Assembly (NCBI GenBank): GCA_947683625.1
Contig: CANTUR010000285.1
Span: forward strand, 744,001-808,000
Source of the DNA: Mallotus nudiflorus
Lineage: Eukaryota; Streptophyta; Magnoliopsida; Malpighiales; Euphorbiaceae
Direction: 5' to 3'
Length of the DNA stretch: 64,000 bases
A program made the translations under genes and the position numbers. The notes beneath the pieces were generated by a model, which ran no database searches, was not told the origin of the DNA, and saw nothing but the letters and a program-made list of their open reading frames with translations. Numbering within the stretch: the stretch's first letter is position 1; each line of letters starts with the position of its first letter. This document shows, piece by piece, positions 35,801 through 46,560 of the stretch.

Positions 35801-37600
35801 GCACTTATTACCGGTGAAGTTTGAAACTCTGAGAGGAGAGTCTTCATTCCACCCCTACCCCTAACCTCATAAGAGTGGCTTATTGAAGAAAATAATTCTG
35901 ATTGACCCTGTTTGAAGAAATTGGTATTTTTTCACGAAAAGCAAAGATCTCCTACTTGCCCTGCTTTTCTCAATCTTCTATCTTGGACTACTCCATGATC
36001 GGGTTATGGTGGTCTGATTCTACTATACGCGATTCCTTTTAGTTAACTAGTAGTAGTAGTCTTAAAGTCAAAAATTGCTTTCACATCTCATATGACATCC
36101 GTACAATAGACTTCTTTGGACACCAGTAAGGTAAGTTGCTACTCCAGCCCTCTATATGATCTAGCTTATTTTAAGGATAAGTTAGCCCCTTATCCTTAAA
36201 ATAATAATAAGGTAAGCTTGTTTGTGTTAGGCTTTCAACACCATATACTAGTGCAGGTGAAAGCTTCTATAAGAGGGGAAGAGAATCGTTGAGGGCATTC
36301 CTGGACTTACCGTGTATTCATGTGGCACGATTCAAATTGAATGGATATAGAGGGAATGGAGTCTAGTTCAGTTTTCAGAGTGGAAGTCTCGAAAAAAGGC
36401 TTAGTCATTTCCTAACAACACAAGGCAGGTGCAAAAGGCGAGAAGGGCTATAGTAGCTACATGAAACCAAGTCATTCCTGAAAGAAAACTTGCCAGAATG
36501 TGAGACGAGACTAGAACCAAGGCCAAGGGCAGGAAGTCCACCAACAGGAACCCTATAATCAACTAATAGGCAAGGAGCTTTAACTAAAAGTGGAGGAGCT
36601 TTAATATGAATCTAATTATAAAGTGATTCTTGCTCTGGTTTCAGGGAACCCCTAAAAAGCCCTAGTCCAAACCAAGGGTGATATGGCAATCTGCCACATA
36701 GTTCTAACTAAGAAAGATAAAAAATAGAACTCTAATTATGCCAACTGGGCTCTCAAGTGAGGTAGAAAGATAGAATGAGTCACTTCAGTAGTCAGCGAGG
36801 GGCAAGGCTCCCCCAGGTGAAGCTAAAGATCAAACATTTTAAATCTGCTTGGTAATATTAATAGAATAAGAGAGAAGGGAATTCCATTTTAAGAATTGAA
36901 TAAAGAGAACGGTGGTCTCATTGATTCCTTAGCTTAGCCAGATGAAAAGAGGGTAATTGGTAGAATCCCTTATCAATGAAATAAGTAAATCCCGTTCATA
37001 TAAAGAGGATCTTGGTGCTCTCTATCTCTTGAGCCTTTTCCATAAAATGGAAACCAGTGACTAGATCGGAAGAAATGCTACATAAATGGATAAGGGTCGG
37101 TAAGTCTTCGTTTTGCTATCACTTATTGCTTAAGAAGTATATTGAACCACTCTGATAGTTCTAGCTAAATCGATTTCAAATCAAGGTGCATAAGATCATA
37201 TTATGAAAGAGACTTGCCAACGGTTGGTTAATAGATGGAAAGAGAAAATTCCATATCTGTTCATCGAGAGAAGGTTAATATACTTGACTATCTTCAAAGA
37301 TTGGGATTAGAACTCCTTATATGTATGCAAGCAAAGAGTGAGTGGAGGGGAGATTTGGCACATTGTATCCTTTCTATCGGTAGGGGCAAGGAATACGGAA
37401 CCCTAAAGAAAAGAGGTGAATGGGTAGAAAGGGTAAGTCAGTCTATTCGGATGAAAGAATCTCTCCCCCTTAGCTTAGTCTTCTTTTGCGCAATTGCTAA
37501 AGCATTTGGTCAAGCTTGTTTGTTTCGGAGTGTGCTGTAGATTTGCTTGCTTGCTGCTCTGCTTTCTTCGCGCTATACTTTCAATCAATGTTTGCTTTCT
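32850..37600. other. Candidate nuclear insertion of mitochondrial DNA (NUMT)
   Basis: About 4.75 kb with clearly higher GC and a different texture from its surroundings. There are few A/T homopolymers and many CTTTCTT, GAAAG and CCTTCC blocks, like plant mitochondrial spacer DNA. It contains a perfect 16-bp stem-loop (36166-36204). No mitochondrial gene was recognised with confidence. The longest ORF (37235-37540, 101 codons) has no recognised product. Athila-type sequence appears on both sides, so the block looks inserted into, or captured next to, that element. The organelle origin is inference from composition and style, not from a match. Confidence 0.55.
36166..36204. repeat. Perfect 16-bp inverted repeat, 7-nt loop
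   Basis: TTATTTTAAGGATAAG (36166-36181) pairs exactly with CTTATCCTTAAAATAA (36189-36204). Stem-loops like this mark transcript 3' ends in plant mitochondria, which supports the NUMT reading only weakly. Confidence 0.85.
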
Positions 37601-39060
37601 TGCTTACTTATTTCATTTTCCATAGCATGTAAATCTTCCTATCCGTGAAGTGAAATTTAATATCTTTCTAATTCTAAAAATAAAATAATATTCTTAATTC
37701 ATTAATTTTCAACTCAATTTCTCCATACTTTTTTTTAGCTTGTCCTTTAAATTTTTATAGTCTTGTTTTATGCAAAATTAATGCTCGATTGCAACTAGAG
37801 AAAAATAGTGTATAAGCTTTCATTTTGATTGCATTATCAAATTATTGAATATTTTATTAATTAAGATTATTTTACATGGTTATTATGTATGAAAAATTTA
37901 GTTTTTATGACATAAGCATGAACTTGGAGATTGAATTTGAACATGATTTTGGGAGAGAGTGCATTTTGGTTTGTAATTTTTTTAAAAAAACTCTCTCTTT
38001 TCTTAAGTAAGAGCAGTACTTAAAATTTCATTTTTATATGCTCTTAATATACTTCAATTCTTTGAAATTTTAGTGGCTTCCTTTTATTAGCCTTGTAGAA
38101 TTCAGATGATTAGTTAACAACTTTGTGTTAAGAGTTTATAAACTCTAATCAATCTAATGCTTGTGGACTTACAATATAAATTGCTTGAATTTTAGAGTAT
38201 CATTTCAGTCTTTTGAATGATAAATATGCATATAATCTACTCCAATACTCAGAAACGAGTACGAGTATAAAGTCTCTTGATGGTTTTTATGCTGAGTAAT
38301 ACAAGAAAGGTGGGGAAATACTAAGAGAAGAATTGAAACTCTAATGCTTAGAAATGAGTAAGAGTATCAATGTAAAACCTCTAGCTGTATCCACGCTGAG
38401 TAATACAAGAAAGGTGGGAGAATATTAAAAGAGGACTATGCCAAAAACTACTCTATTTACTCTAATGCTTTGTAAGAGTATAAGTATCCAAAGGACCTTT
38501 CCAATGGTATCCACACTGAGTAATATTAGAAAGGCGGGGGAATACTCGTAAGGAAGAAAAGCATATTAATAACTCAAAGACTGTTTTGATACTTAAAATT
38601 CGATCTTTTTATGCTCAATTTTCATAAGTTTTTTTTAGAAAATTTTCCTTAAAATTAGGTGGAAGTAAGCTCTTCACTTGGCAAAAAATATGCTCTTAGT
38701 GTAAGATGGTTAATAATACCTCTGACTTTTAGTCATGAAAATCAAAATTAGTGAGATTCATTGAGTGCACATTATCTCGTGATAAAGTAATGAATTTTCT
38801 CATAAAATGTCAAAAATATAATATATCTCTTTGTACAATTATCATGTTGAAACTAACTTTAACAAGTCTTCAGAAATAGTAAGTCTAGAAGAAAATAAAC
38901 CCAATATATGGAATCAGCACTAGTGCTATCAAGTCAATCAAAATTAAATGCAACGAAGGTAGTTGATCAAAGCAATTAGCGTAGAAATTTAAAGAAATTA
39001 ACATAAATTCTAATTAGTTAGCACAAAAATATTCAAGCATTCAAATCAAATAGCCAAAGA
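37600..39060 (+). other. Retroelement 3' internal region with three ~115-bp repeats
   Basis: AT-rich spacer with no ORF. 38245-38560 contains three diverged copies of a unit built on GAGTA(C/A)GAGTAT...CACxCTGAGTAATA and AAGG(T/C)GGGGxAATA. Similar blocks occur in Athila/Tat 3' untranslated regions. The unit boundary varies. Confidence 0.55.
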
Positions 39061-39069
39061 TAAAAATCA

Positions 39070-39310
39070 TAAGCAATTATGGGTTACAGCAACAAGGGCA
39101 AGCAATGAAAGGGTTGCAGCTAAATCGTGAGCAGTTATAGTCTGTAGCATCATTAGTGAGTAATGAAAGGGTTACAACTAACTGCAAGAAAATATGGATT
39201 GCAATATCATCGACGAGCAATGAAAGGGTTATAGCTAATCGTGAATAGTTATGGACTGTAGCATTACAAAAGCTAGCAAGTAATGGATGGATTGCAGCTG
39301 ATCACTTTCA
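39070..39310. repeat. Tandem array, ~58-bp period, ~4 copies
   Basis: The block AATGAAAGGGTT(G/A)(C/T)AGCTAA recurs at about 39105, 39163 and 39220, with flanking partial copies. Unit divergence is moderate. Confidence 0.75.
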
Positions 39311-39319
39311 AAACACAAT

Positions 39320-39735
39320 TCATTAGACACTACATAGTAGTTATAGCACTTTTCTTTAATCACTTTTGCTAAACACTGCACAGTAGTTATATTATATTTT
39401 CACTAAATGCTCCATAAGAAATATAGCAAAACTTTCAATCATAGTTACTAGATGTTCCATTGGAACTATAGTACAATTAACTAGACACTACACAGTAGTT
39501 ATAATATATTTTTTCTAAATGTCCCACAAGGAATATAGTGAAAATCATAATCATTAAATGTCCTAGAGGGAATACAGTGAAAATCACAATAATTAAATGT
39601 CCCACATGGAATATAGCAAAAATCATGACCACTAGACGTCCCATAGGGAATATAATGAAAATTTCAATCACTAGACGTTCCACAGGGAATATAGTGAAAA
39701 TCACTCATTAAACATCCGATAAGGAATATAGCAAA
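39320..39735. repeat. Tandem array, ~40-bp period
   Basis: The block (A/T)AGA(C/T)GT(C/T)CCA.AGGGAATATAGTGA recurs at about 39515, 39555, 39595, 39634 and 39673. Looser copies with CACTACACAGTAGTTATA lie to the left. Confidence 0.75.
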
Positions 39736-40540
39736 ATACACTGAACACAATGTCAACTGCTATTCACTGAATATAATGATAGCATCATCACTATATGTTC
39801 CATCAAAACTATAGCCTATTTTTAAAATGCGCTGAACGTAGTTTTAACTGCTATTCACTAAGCATAGTGATAGCATCACCCCTATATGTTCCATCGTAAC
39901 TATAGCTTTTTTTCAAAATAAACTGAACATATTGTCAACTGCTATTCATTGAACATAGTGATAGCATCACCACTATATGTTCCACCGGAACTATAGTCTA
40001 TTTTCAAAATACATTGAATATAGTGTCAACTACTATTCACTGAACATTGTGATGCCATTACTAATATATGTTCCACTGGAACTATAGTCTGTTTTCAAAA
40101 TGCACTAAACACAGTGTCAACTGTTATTTACTAAACATAATGATAGCATCACCGCTATATGTTCCATAGGAACTATAACCTATTTTTAAAATGCATAGAA
40201 TGTAGTGTCTATTGCTATTCACTAAACACAGTGATAACATCATCACTATATGTTCCATCGAAACTATAGCCTATTTTTAAAATACACTGAACATAGTGTC
40301 AACCATTATTCACTGAATGCAGTCATAATATCATCGCTATATGTTCCATCAGAACTATAACATGTTTTCAAAATACATTGAATGCAGTGTCAATCGCTAT
40401 TCACTAACACCATGATAGCATTATCGCTATATGTTCTACCAGAACTATAGTCCATTTTCAAAATACACTGAACACAATGTCAATTGCTATTCACTGAATA
40501 CAGTGATAGCATCATAACTAAAAATTCCACATGAATTCTA
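39735..40540. repeat. Satellite-like array, 91-bp period, ~8.7 copies
   Basis: The anchor CTATATGTTCCA occurs at 39791, 39882, 39973, 40064, 40155, 40246, 40337 and 40427, a strikingly even spacing of 90-91 bp. Each unit also holds AACTATAG.CTATTTT.AAAAT and GTCAACTGCTATTCACTGAA. Copies are diverged by point changes, with almost no indels. Confidence 0.9.
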
Positions 40541-40670
40541 GTGTTCCTTAAATCGTATTCAACACTGCATAGTATCATGCATTGTCATGGCATATAGGTA
40601 AGTATTATGACTCTTTGCTTTGAAATTGTATGCTTATTCGCTTTGTCACAATTTTTCAAGCAAACAGTGA

Positions 40671-40680
40671 CAAAGGGGGG
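40671..40680 (+). other. Polypurine-tract-like site
   Basis: AACAGTGACAAAGGGGGG ends at 40680 and is followed by TAAGCACCTAATTTCGGG. A G-rich purine run directly before a new sequence class is what precedes a 3' LTR in Tat/Ogre-type elements. If so, the expected TG start has become TA, or the boundary is slightly offset. Confidence 0.45.
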
Positions 40681-42540
40681 TAAGCACCTAATTTCGGGAT
40701 GCATTGATGCATAGATGCGACGAGAGCTCCTATGATGAAAATTTGATTAAAATTGATATTTAAATATTGATTTTGGAATTTTAGGACTAAAATTGTGAGT
40801 TTTAAGGACTAAATTGTAACGTTTTTCATGGGAGTTTAATTGCCAAATTGAATTTCCTTCGGGAGCCTTTTTGTAATTAAAAGTTAAAAAAAAATCGACT
40901 GGAATTACAGAAATCGATTAGAAATACAGAAATCCGATAGGATTTCCATAATTTTGATCGGTGGAGTTTTTATTTTATTTTTGAGAAAAATACATTTATT
41001 TAATTTTTGATTGGTTAAAAAATAATAAAAATAAGTATAAATAAATAAAATAATTTAATATATCCTGTTTTATGTGTGTTTTACATGTTTTCTCCGTGTA
41101 TTAGATAGCTTATTTATCTTGGATTAAATGACAAAAATTATATAAAAAAAATCTTATCAGGAGCTGAAGACTCTTGAAACTGAAGGGAATTTGGATTTAA
41201 AGGGCAAAAGGAATGCTGCTAAAACAAAAAGGAAAAAAGAAACGCTGCTTGAAAAAAAAAGAAAAAAGACACTGTTGAGTTTAAAAACAAGCTTTCAAAT
41301 TAAAAGAGATTGACGTTCTTTAGTTTTATAAACATAGTACGTCTAGTGATATTCAAAATTAATTTGGAAGTCAATTTTCAACGGTAATTCCCACTTTAAG
41401 AGGCAATCAAACCATCCCATTTATTCTTTTTCTTCTATTTTATTCTTTTCTTTGATTTTGGTTTCATTTTATTATTTGATCATCTACTAATTCTTTTTAT
41501 CCTATTTTACGTTTTGTATTTTTGATTTTAACTGTTATAGGCATAACCAAAACCGTGGGGTGAATACATGAGGAAAATCCTTGAAGATCCATAAGATGTC
41601 ATAGATTTAAATCTGTAGCCATTTTAATTAGATTTTAGGTTTTTAATATTTTGTGTTTTTATGTTCTTTTTTATTATTTATTTGGTTTATTTGTGTGTGT
41701 AATTAATTAGTTTTAATTTACGTACGTACGAATTGTAGTCCTAGTAGTGGGAATAGTGAAACCCTTTATTTTTTTCCTATACTTAAAATTGGCTAATAAT
41801 TAGGTTCATTTGGTAAAACCTAAATTAAAATCAATGGTGACTTTAGTTAATTAGGGTTGTTTGCAAACTGAATTTGGATTGAAAGTTACATTATGTATGT
41901 TTTTTATTCATTATTTGTTTTAATTTGTTGTTTGGGCTTATTTATATGTTTTTATTTGTCTTGGGCTCTAAGCCCATGTTTAGGTTCTAACTTATTTAAA
42001 ACAAGCTTTTAATTGGATTTTAAGTTTCAATTAATTTTAAAATCAATTTAGGCCCATTTTAAGTTAATTTTATATTTTTAGACTCATTCTAGTTTAATTA
42101 AAATTAATTTAGACTTAGCTAAGCCTATAAAGTATTTCTTTTAAAATAAATAGACTTAGACCCATTTTTCACTTAAATTAAAATTAATTAGAACTAGACC
42201 CCATTTATTCAAACCGAATCCAATTCGTTTCCATAAAATTAGTAGATTTAGACTCACTTTAAATAATTAAAATAAATAGAAAGAAGTTCACTAATTTAAT
42301 TAAAATGTACGTCCACCTTTAGTTGTCCATTTCACTTGTAAATAAAAATATAGACTTAGCTAACCTAATTAAAATTAACATAGTTTAGACTAATTTAGGG
42401 ACGTTTTTTTATATGAATGCAATTTTTTTGCCATTTCATGACTAGCTGTCTTGGAATTAGATGCATACTAAATTAGAGTTTAAATGAAATTGCATATAAA
42501 TAGGGAATAATTTAGTAATTAATAAGGTAATTCTAAACAA
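40681..42540. other. Possible LTR or repeat-derived sequence, no gene
   Basis: AT-rich, with GAAATCGATTAGAAATACAG-type short repeats (about 40895-40940) and CGTACGTACG at about 41721. It could be the 3' LTR that follows the polypurine tract, but no 5' partner is present in the window. Confidence 0.35.
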
Positions 42541-44080
42541 ATATGAAAAGAATCCTAGAGGGGGGGGGGTGAATAGGACTATCAAATAAAAATGAGAAAT
42601 TAAAAGAATTCTTTGCAAGAATTAAATAGAAGTTGAGAATGAAGAATGAAGAACGCAAAGATTTAAGGAGTTCGGATTCAACAACAATCCTACGTCTCTA
42701 CCTAACTTATCCCCAAGTTAGGATTTTCAATCACCCACAATCTTATTCACAAGATTAAGACTATACAAGAGTTTTATGACTCACTCTTATAACCTTACAA
42801 CATGAGTTTTCAAGGCTCACTCAAAAAACCAAAACCCAAGTGTTTCAATGGACAACATTTAAACCAATTCCTTTAGAAATAAATCTCACTTCCCTTCTAA
42901 TCTAACCCAAGATTTAAGATGAAGAGAAATTCTATTTCTAACACACACCCAACTCTCACAAGAGTTATACAAATAAAGAATTATTTAAGAGAATTTGAGA
43001 GCTCAATGAATGCTTAAGAAATAATGAATGATAAACTAGTTTCTTAACTTCCATTCAGTTTTAGAGGTATTTATACTAAAAAAATATAGCTTTTGGAGGT
43101 GCAAATGATGTGTCCAATGTCTATATTTTGAATTATTGAGACTGATGCTGTCAGACAACTATTCATGGATTGAAACCATAATTAGCTCCTCAAGACATTT
43201 GAATTTGCCCATACTTTCTTCATAAAAGCTGTAGATATTTGAATTAGTTTTCAATATCAATTTGAATAACCTAAATTGGACTTCTGTAGCTCAAGATATG
43301 TCCAAAATATTAAGGATTATGCAATCTATAATACAGACTACAGTCAGACAGCTATACCCAAATTGAAGCCATGATTTTCGCCTGAAAAAATTTGAATTTT
43401 CCCATAATTTCTTCATGAAAGCTGTAGATATTTGAATTATATTTCCATATCATTTTGAATCACCTAAATGTGACTTCTGTAGCTCAGGATATGTCCAAAT
43501 TACTAAGGGTTGTGCAATCTGAAATGCAGAACACTGTCAGACAACTATATACAAGTTGAAGCCGTGATCTGCTCCTGAAGAAATTTGAATTTATCCAATA
43601 TTTTCTTCATGAAAGTTGTAGATATTTAACTTATATTTTCATAGCATTTTGAATCACCTTAATTGGACTTCTATAACTCAAGATATGTCCAAAATACTAA
43701 GAGATGTGCAGCCTGAGATGGCAGATGTAAACGTGGATTTCAACTCAAAATTTGCATAATCAAATGAACTTGGATTTTGACAAATAAACCCAATTCAGAA
43801 AGCTCAAGATGTATACTTCAAATGTTAAGAAGCTCATTTTCTCATTTAAGAGCTCTAAAGATGTCAAAAGCCTTCTTGAATCTTAGAGGTTCAATTTGCC
43901 CGAAAAGTCACTATTTATCCAAAAGTGTATATGCTTGGTATATGTATGGTATATAATTCCCTATATACTTAATTGAAATTATTAGTATAAAAATTGTTTG
44001 TCAAAGTCCAAAATTTGGAGTCTGATCATGCAAATGGTCAACAAAATACAAGACTGAAAGAAGTCTATACCCCATTTCTT
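42540..44080. repeat. Repeat-derived block containing three ~193-bp tandem units
   Basis: It begins near CCTAGAGGGGGGGGGGTGAA (about 42551), a motif common in plant retroelement DNA. Three direct repeats are anchored by CTTCAT(A/G)AAAG(C/T)TGTAGATA at 43218, 43411 and 43605, each with GGACTTCT.TA.CTCA.GATAT. No coding sequence was found. The block ends where NAC 3' flank homology to 10400 starts. Confidence 0.7.
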
Positions 44081-44660
44081 TTTATATTTTACTATCTTTT
44101 TAAAGAATATTATTTAAAATATATGTTTGAATGTAAAAAATAATTTGCAATTTAAATACTATAATCATACAATGAATGATATATTATTCAACTAATTACA
44201 TTAAACTCATAAAAAATCAAGTTTAGAAGCATTTTTAATTTTATTACGAATAAAACGAAATAATTTTTAAATAAATTTACAATATTTTTAAAAATAACCA
44301 ATTGATTAGATTTATTATAAATCATATATAAAACAAGTTTACCACTGAAATTTAATGATGCTTAAATAAAAAAAATCTAACATTTTTTTTTTTTTGGTGA
44401 TTGATGCTTAAGAATCTAAAATAAAAATTTCATAAGTAGCTGATTTCAACCAGGAAGAAAATGGCAGAAAAACAAAGAAAGTGAATAAGTTAGAACAATC
44501 AAGTATACAAATTAAAATTATATCAAAACTGTACAATAACAAAGCATACATGATTCATATATTTAGTCTTTTTAACTTTAACTATTTAGCAGAAAATCCT
44601 GCATATATTTAGCAGAACAAATGCTATTCTGAAATCCAATTTCCTCTGTGATAAAAGGAT
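44080..44660 (-). other. NAC gene 3' flank (source of the duplication at 10400)
   Basis: This is 3'-UTR and downstream sequence of the NAC gene. Its near-identical partner lies at 10400-11017. Confidence 0.75.
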
Positions 44661-46078
44661 TTAAGTATAGCATTTGTTTGTTGAATCATAAGTAGATGAC
44701 ATTTCACTAGGACATGGTGGTGAATCCCATGGCAAATTTGGTGGCAAACTGAAGGGAAGCCCAATATTGGATCTCATACTTCCCCATTGATTGCTATCAT
44801 TATGCATTCCACTTTGGTTCTTCCTCAATCCTGATGTTTCGTCTTCGCCTACTTCCATTTGTGTTTCTTGTGGTAAACTGATTGAGAATCCACTGAATTG
44901 TTGATGATGATGATGTTGTTGCGGTTGGTGTTCTGACCCTTGAAAGTCTATGCTTTCACAACCAGGGTTCAGTAGCAGGCCAGAAGCATCAACAGCAGCA
45001 TTGTACTTGTTTGGACCTGACATTTCGAGTGGCGAAAACATAAAGCTGTTGCTTGCAAGATGATGATCTCCATTTGGAATAGGAAACAGACATGACTTTT
45101 CGACAGTCGGATTAATAGGCTTGTAAGAAGATATGTCTATAGCAGAGAAATTGGAAGAAGAAGCTTGTTGCAAGTCAGTAGTGTTTGTGCATATTTGGAA
45201 AACTGATCCAATTTCAGTTGTGCAAGAAATGTTCTCTGAACTGAACTGAGTGCAATGAGCTGCTCCTGGGTTAAGTATATCAGAAGCTGCAGTTTCAGAC
45301 AACTGGGTCATCCAAGAATGATTCAGAGCTCTCTGTGCCATAGAGTTTGTTTTCTTGAATATCCTACAAATAGCCCATGCATCCTGTCAAAAAAAAAATT
45401 GATGATCTATCATTAAACGTCATCAATAGTAATTAGAATCATTAAAGACTATAGTAATGCAGAATCAGTACATTTGGAGGAAGGCTTTTGTCAAGGAGTT
45501 TCTTTGGTGGTGGTGATGGTTCTGCGATAGAAGGTAGTCGAAACTCATGCATCATCCAGTCAGTCTTAATGCCTTTGGCAGCTCTACCTCTGTAGAAAAC
45601 AAGGGACTTCTTTAAGCCTATGCATTTAGTGCCATCAGATGAATAAATCGGACGGTCTGTGCCAGTTGCCTTCCAGAATCCTGCTCCTGTAACTCGATTC
45701 GGCCTCGAACTGTTCCTGTATTTCCTGTCTCTTGGACAATAAAAATACCACTCTTTTTCCCCTGTAGTCGCAAGCTCTTCTCGCAACAACACAAAAAAAA
45801 AAAAAAAAAAAAGCAACAACAACAACACTAAGAAACTATGCAGACCATGACCATGAAACTTAACAAAAACATAAAAGCAACCTTATCTTACTTGGAAGAT
45901 CCCAAGGATCGTATTTATAGATATCAACTTGCTTAATCAACTCAATAGGCAATGATCGCTGCTGAATCTTTCTCTTGAGGTAAAAACCAACAAGTTCTTC
46001 ATCAGTCGGATGAAATCGAAATCCAGGCAACATCACATCATCAATATTCTTGTCAACATCATGCTTCTCTGCATCCAT
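44661..46078 (-). CDS. NAC transcription factor, FEZ/NAC094-like (3 exons, 405 aa)
   Basis: Exons on the minus strand are 46078-45892, 45779-45472 and 45383-44661 (1218 nt including the TAA). Introns are GT-AG and split the NAC domain at the usual two places. The NAC domain (residues about 16-170) has all subdomains: LPGFRFHPTDEELVGFYL, VDIYKYDPWDLPKELA, EKEWYFYCPRDRKYRNS, NRVTGAGFWKATGTDRP, GLKKSLVFYRGRAAKG, KTDWMMHEFRLP and AWAICRIFKK. The variable C-terminus is Ser/Gln/His-rich (HQPQQHHHHQQF) and is presumably transcription-activating. The domain most resembles FEZ/NAC094 (FEZ orients stem-cell divisions in the Arabidopsis root cap). Orthology is inferred. A GAA/TTC-repeat leader lies just upstream (46080-46104). 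Part of exon 3 was copied to 10.4-16.2 kb. Confidence 0.93.
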
Positions 46079-46560
46079 GATTCTTCTTCTTCTTCTTCTT
46101 CTTCACTTCAAGCTCTCTTAACCCCTTTCCTTCAACTCTTTATCTAGAAAGCTGAATAGGAAAAAAAGTTACTTGGGTATCTGTATAAACTGTGAACTTA
46201 GAAGTAGGTGTTCTTGTGTTCAGGAAAATCTGAAAATCAAAGCTGCAAGTTCTTGAACATAAACAAAAGCTCCAAAGAGAGCAACGGTTGTAACACTAAT
46301 ATGCTTCCTGAAATGGAGTCTGCCTCCGAAGCTTAGGCCGGCCTTTCAGGGCGGGCCTTGTAATGGATTAGAGTGCTTGTTTATGTGAAAACCAAGAACA
46401 CTGGTTGAAAGCTAATGAAGCTTTAGCAGCTGCTAGAAAAGGGAACACAGGCCAAGAAAAGAATAGTAGCTTCCAATGAAGCTCTCTTCTCTATTGTCCT
46501 TCGTTTCTTGAATTTTGTAAGGAGCTGTTCAAATCCAATTTAAAGAGACTAAAAAATTAG
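46079..46560 (-). promoter_or_regulatory. NAC gene 5' leader and promoter region
   Basis: A (TTC)n run at 46080-46104 on the plus strand gives a GAA-repeat immediately upstream of the NAC ATG. The sequence is less AT-rich than beyond 46560. No specific TATA box is claimed. Confidence 0.4.

Noticed and set aside
37235..37540. 101-codon ORF (starts MERENSISVHREK) in the candidate NUMT
   Set aside because: No family was recognised. It is probably a chance ORF in organelle-like spacer, so it is mentioned but not called as a gene.
39477..39704. Minus-strand ORF with a repeated hydrophobic IFTIFPVGHLV-like peptide
   Set aside because: Artefact of the ~40-bp tandem array.
42551..42571. G-run motif as a possible LTR start or polypurine tract
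   Set aside because: No paired end, PBS or target duplication could be identified, so the family was left open.
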